DNA from: Hofstenia miamia
Taxonomy: Eukaryota > Xenacoelomorpha > Acoela > Hofsteniidae
DNA: 64,000 nucleotides
Direction of reading: 5' to 3'
Assembly: GCA_900660155.1 (NCBI GenBank)
Contig: CABFPE010000777.1
Location: 51,386 to 115,385, forward strand
Below, piece by piece: positions 34,110-46,582 of this stretch. The notes beneath the pieces were generated by a model, which did no database searches, was not told the DNA's origin, and was given only the letters and a program-made list of their open reading frames with translations. The position numbers were made by a program, and so were the translations under genes. The first letter of the stretch is position 1. Every line of letters starts with the position of its first letter.

Positions 34110-34342
34110 AAAAACATGATTACACAACAAAATATCAATTATCTGACAAATTATAGAATAAGATGTGCAACTCAAGAACAATAAGTAAAAATATTTTTTA
34201 AATTATATGTAATTTGTAAACGTAACCAAGAAACAAACATTTACTGACATAACTAAGGACATATGAAGAAAGTTGCATTATTTATGTTCTTAATAAGTTT
34301 GTAAACTTAATACATGTATATGTACATGAGAACTTAAATATA

Positions 34343-34376
<34 letters not shown>
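34343..34376. repeat. (TTG)n tail of the LINE
   Basis: Eleven perfect TTG units (phase GTT/TGT) directly after the LINE 3' UTR, marking the 3' insertion boundary. Confidence 0.9.
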
Positions 34377-35504
34377 AGATATCTATTTTTGGCATTTAAG
34401 TTCTTATTTTTTCAAATATTGATTTAAAATATCCACTTATCATTTGTTATTTAAGCAAAGTTAAGCAGTGTGTATTAATAGGTTGCTCTTAATCATATTC
34501 GGTTTCCATTTTGTAGAATTTGTTTTTTCATGTCAGTATTTATCAAGATAATATATTACAATATTTGAAAACCTAATAGACCTTCCATTAAGAGTTAAAA
34601 AACTATACACAGTTCCCAACTTTCATTTTATAACTATTATTTTAGAATTTGAAACAATTATCTGAATGGGACATTTATATAGCTAAAACATGTTTAAAAA
34701 TGAAAAAGTAGTCAATCAATGATTCATTTACCAGGGAAATGCTTGATGGTATATTGGTGTTAAGTGTTTTCAAGTTAAAAGTTTAAAAAAAATTAATAGT
34801 TCAGATTGAATTTTACTGTCCAAAAAGCTTGGATACTTGTATCGTCAGTAAGAAATATTTAATAAGTTGCTTTGTGTATTTTGGAAGAAGGTTTGCTTAT
34901 TTCTGCCCAAAGATTTTCAAAAACGTTTTTATTAACAATGTCTACTTTAATTGTGGGCATCAGTTTTTTTGAATTGAAAATAGAACGCCTCCTCTTTATC
35001 TTTTTATTAAAGTGCAACCATTCAAAAAACAGTAAATTTAAATCCGTCATTAAACCAGGAGTGGGCCATGCTATACTTATTTGACTACCTTTCTGAAGTC
35101 TTCAAAATGAAATTTTCTCCTAGTTGATTTACCAAGTTTCGGTATTCCATGCTCTTACTTGATAGATTTTCAAAGTTTATTTGTATATAATTTAGGTTTC
35201 TACTTATCGTTCTGATATACTGCTCAAAATTTAGAGTGTTATGTGGGCCTGAGATTATCAAAAGATTTTAAATATGTGCAGACAATATACAAACAGTTAA
35301 AATTGAACAAATGAAACTTGAATAACAAGAGCAATTTTATAATACTTTGGATCATTGCCAACAGAAAGGTATGAGAGGCTGATGGATGTAAGGTTTGAAA
35401 AAGTAGGTATTCCGAATTTTAGGATGCGGTATGAAGAGCGGGTGGTTGTGCTAATTATATTTTTATTACACTGTAATGTAGTGGATGTGAATTATTCAAT
35501 TCTA
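34377..35504. other. AT-rich interval, no gene seen
   Basis: Open frames at 34859-35084 overlap on both strands and show no motif. Confidence 0.55.
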
Positions 35505-36801
35505 CAGAGCGTCCTGTAATTGGCGCAGTTTTATAAAACAGTGTAAAAAACTAGAAATTTAATTCGAACCATATTTTTACAACAGCAGAACAAATAACAT
35601 GAGGATCACTTAATCATAAAAAATGTTCAAAAATATATCCATTTTCAGCAATTAAATGATCCACGCACGAATACTATGATTGACAGCATTTTGAATTTCT
35701 TCTTGCGTTATTTCTGAGTATACCTGAACAATTTTACTCTTCAAATCATCAATCAATTATTGTGGTAGACTGTACTCTTCAATACAGCCCAAAGCCAGTA
35801 ATCTAGTGGTGTTAGGTCAGGCGATCTTGCAAGCCAGGGAATGTTGTAACCACGTCGAATGACTTTCTCAGGAAAGTAGTGTTCTTTCAAGGTTGCTGTG
35901 ACTGGGCGAGCAAAATGAGGCGGTGCCAGATCCTGCTGAAAAATAGCTGTACGATATACACCTGTAGTTCTACACTGTGGTATGAAATGATGCGTAAGCA
36001 TTTTGTGATAATTTTCACAATTTACCGTGATAGAGAAGAAGAAAATGTGAAATTTATAGTGGCAACAAACACGCGGTGTTTGAAGTGATTGTGACAAGGT
36101 CATTATAGGCTTTTCTGTAGCTCAGATGACACAATTGTGGCGGTTTACAGACCCATCCAATGAGAAGATAGCTTCGTCAATCCACACAATGTCTGCCACT
36201 TTATGGTGATTATTCAGATACCAGCGCCAAAATTGCCGTCGTTTTTCCCTATCATCTGCAGTGATTGCTTGGTGCATTGAGATACGATAAGGATACAAGC
36301 CCATTTTTCTACGCATAATTTTATGAACAGTTGATTTCGGAATTCTACTTAATGAGGAGACAGTACTGCAGCTGGATAGTTGTAAAGAACTCGCAGATTC
36401 AGCAACGCTGATAGTTTCCTGTACGAGTGTCACGCGTTTTTCTTCCAACGATTTTCGTCCTTTACCAGGCGCATCATGAAGACTATACGTTTTTTCAATC
36501 TTAGAAATAAGACGTGTGATAGATGTTGCAGAGAATGGATCGTGAATTAATAAATTCAATGTTTTGTACGGCCGCAAAGTTTGAGCCGCACTTCTTTCAT
36601 TTGCGTAATAGAGTTGAACAATAGATAATCGAGTTGGTACATCCATCACAAAGTTACAGCACAGTCTAAAATGATATTTATGAGTAATTAAATGAAACCT
36701 CATGTTTTATACTGCAAACAAAAAATATTTCATTACTTTAATCTGATTGGTTAATGAAGTAATCTCTATTCAAAAAACTGCGCTAATTACGAGACACTCT
36801 G
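35505..36801 (-). mobile_element. mariner-like transposon (about 1.3 kb), complete ends
   Basis: Imperfect terminal inverted repeats of about 30 bp (left starts CAGAGCGTCCTGTAATTGG; right complement starts CAGAGTGTCTCGTAATTAG; both continue CGCAGTTTT) are flanked by TA (35503-35504, 36802-36803). A transposase frame covers most of the interior on the minus strand. It carries one in-frame stop and lacks an undisturbed frame, so this copy is probably non-autonomous now. Confidence 0.9.
35753..36703 (-). pseudogene. mariner-like transposase with one in-frame stop
   Basis: N-terminal helix-turn-helix region (LSIVQLYYANERSAAQTLRP; SRIPKSTVHKIMRR) is followed by a catalytic domain with D in VWIDEAIF, D in FQQDLAPPHFA and D in LTPLDYWLW. 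The last two catalytic Asp are separated by 42 residues, wider than the classical mariner DD34D and closer to the DD41D (rosa-like) group; I give the group with reserve. The two open stretches are in the same frame, separated by a single TGA at 36122-36124 where related proteins usually have a Trp. The middle region near VCCHYKFHIFFF is also divergent. Confidence 0.8.
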
Positions 36802-36803
36802 TA

Positions 36804-37299
36804 TTTAATGAAATTTTTTTCTTATATTGATAAAAAAATTGGAAATGTATTTTTAAAAATCTTGCGCTTAGAATTTTATTAAATTAGTATAAATTAGGAA
36901 TTCATTACTGAATTCTTTGTCCTCTTTTTGTCACATACGAATAAGGTACTAAAAACAAGTAGCATAATTCAAGGTGATTTAACAATAAACTGAAATATAT
37001 ACAACTAATTTAAAGCTAGAATATTTCTTTGGAAAATTAAAGTATTGTACGTTTTACAGTCTTACAGAATTCCCACCCAGTGGTAGGAATGGACACACTC
37101 TAATTAACTTGTTAGAATTCATTACACTGCAAAATTTTTAGTATACATTGTCTTACAATTAATCATAGTTTTTTTAATGTTTCCAACAATGATATTACTT
37201 TAATTAACAAAAAATCTGTGCCAGCATTTAAATATCGACAGCTTCAAATATCACATTAATTCTATAGTAAGGAAAATTTATTGACGTAAGAAAAAGTTA
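36804..37299. other. AT-rich interval, no gene seen
   Basis: No open frame with motif and no clear inverted-repeat element. Confidence 0.5.
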
Positions 37300-37740
37300 G
37301 GCTCGAGATTTTTCCACAGTTCTTTCAAACTATTAATGTAAATTTTCCGAATTTTTTATTTGGAGTATTCCCACATATTGTGAACTTGAGGTGATTGTGG
37401 CGACCAGGCAGGAACAGGCTAATACCGTTCTGAACCATTAAATTCAGGGTGCTTCTCGACTTGTAACGAAAGGCATTGTCCTGCTGATGTTGTATCTTCT
37501 TGAATTTTAGGTGCAAGTTTTTCCCTACGAATTCAAATATACTGCGGCGATTTTAAAGTATCTTCGACTCGGACGAGTGCACGGCGTAGAAAAACCCTTA
37601 TTGCTTGCAGTGAAATTGGAGGCTTGGTAACATTTGGACCTTGAACGAAATAGATGTCACCTTCTGAAACTTCGACACGTTATTCTTCTGAAGATAGTTT
37701 CTTTAATATAATTTTCAGCTTTTCTTTACATCAGGTCAAT
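37300..37740 (-). pseudogene. Degenerate Tc1-like transposase scrap
   Basis: Minus-strand reading gives HQQDNAFRYKSRSTLNLMVQ, then NGISLFLPGRH. In the next frame NMWEYSK, KIRK and LKELWKN match the D...PWPA...IENMW region of Tc1 catalytic domains. Many changes and at least one frameshift; no terminal repeats found. Unrelated in sequence to the intact Tc1 copy at 11869. Confidence 0.5.
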
Positions 37741-38210
37741 CTTTTCATTACCTACATGATTTTCAATTGCCATTAGATTATGAAGATGTCTCCCGTAGAT
37801 ACTTATTAAGTAAAAAGAACAGATTTTGGCATGATATAATTTCAATGAACCATATTCGATTGTCGGAACATCAAACTCATATCGCTAAATAGGGTGTTTT
37901 CTCACAGTACTAGTTTATTATTATAATTAAAATGTAGTACTCAAAACGATGACTCATTTATGGAGACCCTGAATCAAATTTAATTTAACCAGTTATTTTG
38001 TGCCACAGGAGATGAATGATTGAAATTTTCAATCATTAAAAAGTTTTTCACTTTGGTGCGTTAAATTTCTGTAGTCAACAGCGAATTGCATTCACACATT
38101 TAGTGTTTCAAGCAAGACCGAAAATGGCTATTAATTTCCTAATCTGCTAGATTTTTATAGTTCATTTGCAAGTAATTAGTCGATTTAACAGAATTTATTA
38201 CACATTGATG

Positions 38211-38546
38211 CAGACTTGTCAACGAGCCGACATTTTTAAGCTCCGCTCGGCTCGGCTCGGCTCGCCACATAGAACCATTCAATGAGGCTCGTTTTAGCTC
38301 TATATTTTTTCAAAAAAATACTGCATTCTCAGAAATTTTTAAATAGCTCTTCCTAATTATTTAATAAACAGTTTAAAATATGATTATTAGAAAGGTATTT
38401 TGAATAAAAAAATAAGAAATATCTGCATAAGCAAATTAAAAAGCAGAACTATAAATTGGCTCAGCTAAATAAAGGCTCGTTGTATACCAAATGCTCTGCT
38501 CAGGCTCGGCTCGGCTCGTACGAAGCTCGGCTCGTTGACAAGTCTG
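38211..38546. mobile_element. hAT-type MITE with CGAGC pentamer arrays
   Basis: Terminal inverted repeats start CAGACTTGTCAACGAGCCGA at 38211 and are complemented at 38527-38546. The flanking 8 bp are CATTGATG (38203-38210) and CATTGCTG (38547-38554), matching at seven of eight positions, as expected for a hAT target duplication. Just inside both ends are tandem CTCGG pentamers (ctcggctcggctcgg) with a strong G+C contrast to the surrounding DNA. The 336-bp interior is non-coding. Confidence 0.88.
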
Positions 38547-38554
38547 CATTGCTG

Positions 38555-39892
38555 GAAGTATGTGATTCAAAATGATATTATGACCCGGGTTTTCTTTCTG
38601 CTTTCTATTTAGCACAAGATATAATGGTGATACAGCAAATAGTAAATTCTATTTGTATGAGACCTGTTGTGTAGGTCATGTTTAATGAATTATGCACAAA
38701 TGCAGGTTGTGTTTAAAAATTCAATATTTTCTTTTACATAATGCCGTATGCTCTCGGTTTTAACGGTCTCATTATATTTGTTATTGGATGTGTCCAGATT
38801 TGAACAAAATTTCTAAAACCCAACAATTGCATCAACAAAATTTATCAACTTATTATTCTATAGCAATTAAGGATTTGTTCTGACCATATTAATCATGCCT
38901 TTTTGCATGAGTAATCGTATATTTATTAAAGTAAACCAATTTGATTCCAAGCAACATACATTGTTTCTACCGAATTTATGCCATTATATATATTTAATTA
39001 CATAACTTATTGTTTTATTCTACTGAAATAAAATCATAGTACGACCTTGTGAGTGAATGCATCCATTGAGCAAAAAGAAATTAAAGAAATTCATCCATAA
39101 TACAGAGTGTTTACATTTGGGTAAATTGCAATCTTATATCTTGATTGCAGTACGAAGTGAATTATTAAATATTTAAATGTATTTATGACCTTGGAGTAAA
39201 TCTGAATTAAAGAGTTACTCAAATATTCATACCATACTCTTTAGCTGAAAAAAGTGTAAATACTTGCGTCATTACAATTAACTAGTGTTATCTGTAATGG
39301 AGAATATCAAAGAATGTGTTGAATTAAAACTTTACCAAAAGTTATGATAAAAACTATCAAGGACAATATAATAGACGTTAGAATCTGATGAAAATGTCAC
39401 TTATACTCAATGAAACATGTGTTCACTCTTAAGAAATGATCGATTAAGCTGTTATTATGTATTTTCTACAGAATAGTACCAATTGAAGTTATCAATGTCC
39501 AATGGATAGATCGTGATGAAAAAATCTTGACTAGTTTTTAATCCAACGCAATTCCATTAAGGGAAATCTGGATTGCAATCTAGAATTTATGATCTCATTT
39601 TTTTCAAATATATATTATAATTGGTACCCATTGAATTAGAAATTATTAAAATGAATTTTATTAAAAATAGTATAAACATGTTCAAATTTCTACTTTGTCA
39701 AGAGACAATAAGCAAGTTGAAATTTTTAAGTAATCCTATTATTGGAGGGGTGCAAAAAGAGAAGCTTGGATGTTATTTTTGAATGAATCATAGAGAAAAT
39801 AAAAACCAGAATTTTGCAATTTTTATCGACTTAATCGACAAAAATTCACCTGTCATCCTAAAAATGAAATTCTAGAGTAGTTATGCTTAGGA
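38555..39892. other. AT-rich interval, no gene seen
   Basis: No supported coding or structured element. A lone TACAGAGTGTTTAC near 39100 resembles a mariner terminus but has no partner. Confidence 0.5.
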
Positions 39893-40165
39893 TTCTAAGG
39901 GACAGTCTAGTTCCAAGGAATTTACTGGTCCCTGTCCCATTTGACTTCTACCTGAACCAAGAAAACTAAATGAGAATTTGACCAAAAATAACGGATCTGG
40001 GACCACGAATTTCAGAACACTACTCAATATTCTTGCTAAATGAAATTTATGGTGCCGGACTATGGGACTATGGGAACAGAAAATTTCATGGGACTGGAAT
40101 CGAATACAATGAAACTGCATGGGACTGGAACCAAGAAAATTATGGTCCCGCAGCACCCTAGTTTG
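39893..40165. repeat. Candidate non-autonomous element with GGGACTGGAA repeats
   Basis: The segment is locally G+C-rich and contains repeated ATGGGACTGGAA units at about 40090 and 40120. Its ends are imperfectly complementary (TTAGGATTCTAAGGGAC at the left; CTAGGGTGCTGCGGGACC as the right-end complement). No convincing target duplication. The superfamily is undetermined. Confidence 0.3.
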
Positions 40166-40998
40166 GCTGCTATTACAACAGAATACAGAAAATTTAAGCA
40201 AATGAACTTAATTTGCCTATATATAAGAATACCAAAATATAGCAAGGGCTAGAGGATTGAAAATATCTATTCCATGGAGGATGTGGCAGCAGGACATAGA
40301 CATCATCTATCTTTTTCATATCAATAATAATTCTTTAAATAATTTTATACTAAATCCTTGAAGTCATTGAAAGCATTACTAATTAGTTAAGACCTGATCC
40401 TTCCTTATGGGAATTGAATGGATGCCAGCTTCATTTGAAATTCAATAAAATAGCGTCCGAACGAAAATCATACAAATGACAAAATAATTTCTTGCATATG
40501 CCTCTAACTAAATGGCTCTCTCTGTGAAGACAACCTTGAAAAAGGCGAAAGATGTGACTACGTAGTTTGGAACAAAAAAGTCTAGCTTAAAGATATTTCA
40601 TGATTTTTTGAATTATTGACTTTTTTAATTTAATTTTAAACATTTCGTTTCCTAAAAATTCTGAGAAATAAAAAAAAAACTAACTTCATTCATTTTTGCT
40701 TGCGCTGTATTTAACAAATGATTGTTACTTTATGATTTGATCTTTTCTAAAAAATGAGAAAAGTTCATTAAAATTTTATTACCATGAAAATATTTTAAAT
40801 TGGCATCGCGATCATTCCAAATATCGTCTAGAAAATCTAACGTAATTTCTAAAATTTTTCCAATTTATTCAGAAAATGTGTACATAGTTCAATTCAATAT
40901 CCCTCAATAAACTAAAGTTATGTCGATTACATATAATTCATAGCAATATTGTGTCAGATGTATTTTGTAAATTTAAACATTTAAAGATAGAGACATAT

Positions 40999-41174
40999 CA
41001 GTGGTGTCAACTCCCTAAAAATGAGGAGACTAGAGATTCGAAAAAATATTTTATTGTACGCACGTCTAAAGAATGAAACATCAGAACCTTCGAAATTTCT
41101 TAAAATATTTTATGATTTCTTGAAAAAGATTTTAGATCTTCATACCTCACACTTATAAAATCAAGACACCACTG
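40999..41174. mobile_element. Short hAT-like MITE candidate (176 bp)
   Basis: Perfect inverted ends CAGTGGTGTC / GACACCACTG (13 bp if the flanking TAT/ATA is included). CAGTGG-type ends are common in hAT elements. An ATAGAGA motif occurs on both flanks but is offset by 4 bp on the left, so the target duplication is not clean. Confidence 0.5.
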
Positions 41175-41771
41175 ATAGAGAATGTCCCTTTTTAAAACCG
41201 CACTCGATCAGGATTCTATTAATGTCGCTGACAACAGCGCGACTATGACTTTGTGTAGGGCACCTCTCAATGGGTTCCAACGTTTATCTGCATAAAGTGA
41301 ACCAACTGAGCCTAGTTGTGGCGCTCATGAGCACTCGAAGTCATGATTGCTGAACACTAGGTATAGATATAATTGGACAACTTTTTAAAAATCTTAGAAA
41401 ATAGTTAATCATTTCATAAAACTCAGGTAGAGCCTAAAGCAATGGAATTTAGTAGGAATGTTTAACCTTAATTTCAGGCACGTTCACCAATAGATGTGTC
41501 TATGACTCACGGTTTCCTAATGGGCTTAGATAAAATTATTTGAAAATGTGCAAAAGCGATCTTTCCTTTCAAATGAACACCAGGCTATTTAAGATTAGAT
41601 CACGCAAGAAATTTTTAAAATTTTAAATAGTATTTCATAATTCAGTAATAATGATATTTAATATCTGAAAAAGGAAACCAATAGAGAAATGTCTCCTTTT
41701 TCATTTAAATTATAAAATTCTGCAAGCCTTTGTAGGCGTAATGATATCTGATTTTGCGCTGGGTGCTATTT

Positions 41772-41808
<37 letters not shown>
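41772..41808. repeat. (TA)n microsatellite with one TACA interruption
   Basis: Read directly. Confidence 0.95.
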
Positions 41809-41999
41809 GCTCCTTTCGGGAAATGACGTCATTCCACTACAATTGTAAAACCGATTACTTGCAAAACTGAAATCAGTTTAATGCATAAGGTATATAATTT
41901 GAGGAAGTCGAATCTTAAGGCTGCAGCACGAAAGCTCAGTATGGTAAACTTTGCACCACTATATCACATGCTTGACCCGAGATAACTAAATATACATTA

Positions 42000-43080
42000 C
42001 TATAATCGGGTTATGCAGTTCCTGCCTTACTCATTTGTCGAGATAAAAAACCTTAAACGATCTGAATAACCTTTGTTGTAAAACAAGCAGAACCTAGATT
42101 CAAAAGCCTTTTGAATTGGGCAACGCACAAAAATGTTTACATTACTCGCGCAAAAAAGAAATTGGGTAGAAAATAAATCCAATGCAAACTCACTCTGGAA
42201 TTTGGTCAATGATATATGGCCACAAAAAAAACTACAAGAGTCTTCTCAATGACAGCAATGATGTTTATATTGCTCTTAACCAAATAATTGATAAACTAAG
42301 CAGTGTATTTTTGATAAAAACTTTATTATGTTAAGCATTCAGGTAATTGAGGGAATCTTTCGAGCACTTGAACAGCATTGATTCAATATTATTGACGAAT
42401 TGATTAGACTACGAATTGTTCCTATCAACTACGACAAATTTCTTTGCAGTGCATACTTGAAAAATACTTAGAAGCTGCAATTCTTTATAGTCTGAAAGTT
42501 TTCATTGGCTTAGATCCTCTTCAGTTTGCCTATAAGAAAAGCACCTCAACTAATATTGCTCTTGTAACCATCCTTGGAATTTCCCATATGTTAGATGACA
42601 AAAATAATGCAGCAGCTCCATTATAAAGTTATGAATTTTTTATAGCTTTCGATAAAATACCTCATCTTGCTTCTAATAAAATTAGAAAATTATAAATTTG
42701 ACATGGAATTCATTGAAGTCCGTTAATAGTGATGTCCCACAACGAGCACTGCTAGACCAGTTTCTATTTCGTTATATGTTGCTGATCTGTGTCCAGCACA
42801 GAATTTAATGATAAAGTATGTTGAGGGCATAACAATGATCGGATCTAGATATACATATCACAATGAACTGTCAACCATCATCTTATGGAGTAGAAGAAAC
42901 TTTTTATATTTAAACAATAAAGTTGCTCACAACTTCTTCATTCCTGGAAACTTAAATATGAAGAAGCTGTACCTTTTGTAGAAAATGACATGAAAATTGT
43001 CAACAGCATAAAATTACTAGGTATATATTTTACAAATTATATAATTTTCAGATTATATAATGATAGCCACCAAACCAATC
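42000..43080 (+). mobile_element. LINE reverse-transcriptase remnant (plus)
   Basis: Plus-strand reading gives QCILEKYLE, then LDPLQFAYKKSTSTNIAL, a HMLDDKNN segment, FIAFDKIPHL (the equivalent of VDFSSAFNTI), and further right DVPQRALLDQ in place of a VPQG(T/S)VLGP block. Order and spacing fit a LINE RT. Upstream text (SNANSLWNLVNDI; LNDSNDVYIALN) fits the linker before the RT. Heavily broken; no ends seen. Confidence 0.55.
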
Positions 43081-45317
43081 AGCTCCGATTGTTTTGTAGT
43101 TTGTGGTTAAACTTTCTTTTAAATATAATAATAATGATTTTTTGTTTCTTAGAATATTGGAAGTTGTTCTTTGATTGTAGAATTCGCTTCTTAACATGGT
43201 AAATTTGTAATTATCGTAAATGGTATTAATTTGTCATTTTAAAATTTTTGATGGTCTTCCATATATGGTAATTTTTCTCGTCTTCATTACATTCTTGAAA
43301 CATAAAATTAAATACTTTGTCAACAATATTCTAATTCAATTTCTGTGAATGTCCATTCTTACAATTCGAATATTGATTTCACCAAGAAAAGATATTTAAA
43401 TAATTCGCTTTAATAAGCACTTGACTGTGTTAACGTGTACTTTTGATTACAAAAAGATTGATAATTGGTGTATAAAACAGTATTTGAAGGATTGCCACAC
43501 TTTTTTGTTTCATGCTATTCTTGGCTTAAAGTTATTGTAAAGTTCAGAAAGTTTACAGCTTTGTTTTTTTCTGCTGCAGTAAGCTTTCAATCAAGCATCC
43601 ATTTGAAAAAATTCATAAAATGAGTGTATACTTCCTTTATCTGTAAATTTATCAAATGTAGTGTCAACACATCCATGCAGGGATTTTTAGACGGTGTCAA
43701 AGGTTTTCAAAAAAGCAATTTTTCAAAAAATCACTTTTTCAAAAGTTGAGGTTACATTCCAAAATGACTGCTTTTGTGTGTTTAACCCTAGAAATCCTCA
43801 GATGCTCGTTTAAGTTAATATTATGGGTTGATGATTGTCTTAAATTCATTAATTTCCGAAATTCAATTCCATTAGCATTTTAGTATGAAATCTCAAATTA
43901 TTTCAAACTTGATTATATATGAAATATTCCTTCACTATGGTTATGAAAACAGCAGATTATAAATAATATTGATTTGCGTTATTATGAATAAATAATTGTT
44001 TTTTTGATGTATTATTTCCCATTGATTATTGGAATAATTTTTCCATAATTTGCTCAGATACATGTATTAATCAGAAAATTTTTATTCAGTTTAGGGTAAA
44101 TAAAGTTGGACTCCGCTGAAATTTTGTTGGTGTATGACGCCACTGATCTTTGCTTACCCTTAACATTTTATTCATTATATAATGATTATAATTTTGATTT
44201 AACCACGAATTGCTTGCTTATGTGTTCATGTTTCTAATTGTTATTAGAGTAGCCAACAATAAAACTTGTGTAATACTTTATTTCGCAAGGGCCACAAGGT
44301 ATTGAGCGGATTTTGATTGCATTCACAAATTTTTCACGCAGTAAAGCAATTACCTGGCTAAATTTGTCGAAAACGAAACTTTAGTTTACCGCACAGAATT
44401 TTACTCCAAATTTCGTGTGTGGGTTTGCTTAAACTGCAGGTGTAGTTTGAATTAGTCGTTATAAAGCAGCGATTTTCAACCTTGTGTGAAATTCTAGCGC
44501 AGTTGCAAGGACGGAATATGTTGGTAAATAGCATCAACTTAATTGATTTTGAACCATATTCAAGTAAAATTGCAGCAATTTTTGCAAGAAATCCAAAGCT
44601 GGGGAAAAGCATATTTTACATTGGCAAGCATCAAGCTTATAACACGACTACTCTGAAAACTGCCTAAATTAAGATCACCCCATTGGTTTAATATGAAATT
44701 CGGTGCACATTCTCCTCCATGGGGGATTTCGTCACTGAACCGTAAGTGTCTTAGTGTAAAGCCCTAAAAATAATTCGATTGCTTTGTGTTGTGCTGATTT
44801 TGATAAAGAATAATATATTTCCTTCGTTTATTTTTTTCTAAACTATTAGCCGGAAGTTTTCTAACATCATTTTAGTCAAATTGTTTCACAATTTTTTTAT
44901 TTTTTTGCACAACCAAACTTACCCTGCTCCAAGAATCACTAAAATATTTTCTTGCCAGAGAGCAAAGCTTTGCAAAGATAATACATAAGCATGGCATACG
45001 AAAATAAAAAATTTCAGCTCCCATGCTTGGTTTACAGATTTGCTTATTTTACATTTACTTGGAAAATCTTTTCCAATGATGCTTTTAATAATCTCATTTG
45101 GAATGAACTAAAAGACGTAGTACTTCACTACTCTGGTAAGCATTTTTCAAAGCCGCAGCCATCAAAGATTTTGAGCTGTGGATGTTGGAATACTTCATTA
45201 TTTTTTCAAAACCTAAACTTAGAATGATCATAAAAATGCTTAACATTATTTTTAAGAAATAAGTCAAAAACTAAACACAGTATAGGATTTACTAATTGCA
45301 ATTTGAAAATCATAAAC
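43081..45317. other. AT-rich interval, no gene seen
   Basis: Several short open frames (for example 44358-44612 minus and 44991-45227 plus) have no recognised motif. A TTAACCCTAGAAATCC at about 43781 looks like a piggyBac end but has no partner. Confidence 0.5.
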
Positions 45318-45416
45318 TATGTATTTACCACCATTATTGTTTTGTGCTGATGATGACTGTGGCACTCGAAGCATGTTTGCACAAAAGTAATATTTGTTTG
45401 CTACAGACTTTGTACA
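45318..45416 (+). repeat. Second Penelope-like 3' end
   Basis: Homologous to 13198-13285 along its length: shared TATTTACCACCAT, a TTTTGT segment, GATGA followed by CACTCGAARCATGT, an ATATTT(C/G)TTGTTT stretch and CTACA, then a (TA)-rich target. It carries CTGATGATGA before the CACTCGAAGC, the most hammerhead-like of the three copies. No coding part is attached. Confidence 0.6.
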
Positions 45417-46504
45417 CAACATATATATTATATATATATAGAACATTCATTTTAACTGATTTTCACATAAATATAAGAGAAATCCATTTCTGTTGCCTAA
45501 AAACAAACAGTAGAAAGCTTGTTCCACGGATGAAACACATTTCTACGAGAAGATTGTGATAATGCAATATCATTATTCAATAAATGTGTAAATTAATTGC
45601 TACCCATTTCGTAGGGATCATTAATATAAAAGAGGAAATTTAAAGATTTTTTTATTAAACCAACCGTCCCAATTATGCAGTAAATTGGTTTTTGGTTAGC
45701 CAATCAGTTGCTATTAAATTAATAGCAATTTATATTAGTAAAAGGTTTCTCCAAGGTATGTTTAGCTTTTATATGGAGCTTAGCTTTATCACAATTAGTC
45801 TCATATAGGAGTACAATTTATAATTTTTTTTAATACAATAGATAATGCATTATATGTTTTTTTAAATTCATTAATGTATTTGTAGAAATTGCATCATACT
45901 AAATAAGATTATAAAATTTTCTCAATTTTGTAGAGATTGAAATATTTTCTTCAAAATAATTAATATAAGCATTTTTCCATCAACAGTATAAATAATAAAT
46001 TATTAAAAGTGGTTGCTTTTGTTTTCACAAATCTATATTTTATGTGTTTAAGGGTATTATGAATTGATGCATTAAATTTGATTATGTCATAAACATTAAC
46101 TATACATAATTAGGCTTAATATTGATGCACTACCATTTAAATAAATATCCCAATAACTAAAGTTGAGAATGGAAAAAAATAATTCAATTAGACTTTCTGG
46201 AGTGTTTAATGAAATTTCTATTTGATTAACTCAGGAAAATTATTTAACCACCCAAGTGAATAAATATATAAAATTTGACACTTAATATTAATTAATTGGG
46301 TGCGAATTGATTGATTTTAAAAATCAAAATGAATAAGGCTAACATTTTAATCAAATTTATCACATTTGTGATTACAATTTCTATTTTTAATTTAATGAAC
46401 CACATTAGGATTACCAAGGTGTTATTGAAAATTCTGAATATTATTTAAATCTTAATAGAGAATATTGAAAATTTTTGCAAATATGCATATTTTGCTTCAC
46501 TATG

Positions 46505-46508
<4 letters not shown>

Positions 46509-46582
<74 letters not shown>
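46509..46582. repeat. (TA)n microsatellite, interrupted
   Basis: About 74 bp of TA with TACA and TGTA interruptions that make it nearly self-complementary. Confidence 0.95.

Larger units (their letters stand above)
30239..34376 (+). mobile_element. LINE with both ORFs open and a (TTG)n tail
   Basis: ORF1 (30239-31285) and ORF2 (31275-34109) are both uninterrupted and overlap by 11 nt. A 3' UTR of about 230 bp ends in a perfect (TTG)n tract at 34343-34376, a tail type used by several non-LTR clades. The sense strand is A-rich, giving Lys/Asn/Ile-rich proteins. The 5' end and target duplication are not visible to me; the 5' UTR may begin between about 29990 and 30238. Zinc-knuckle ORF1 plus APE/RT ORF2 places it in the CR1/Jockey/I group. 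Confidence 0.88.

Noticed and set aside
39098-39112. TACAGAGTGTTTAC, like a mariner end
   Set aside because: No partner repeat or transposase text nearby.
43781-43798. TTAACCCTAGAAATCC, like a piggyBac end
   Set aside because: No complementary end with TTAA was found within reach.
44358-44612. 84-codon minus-strand frame with several Cys
   Set aside because: No motif and no splice or repeat evidence; overlaps a plus-strand frame of equal quality.
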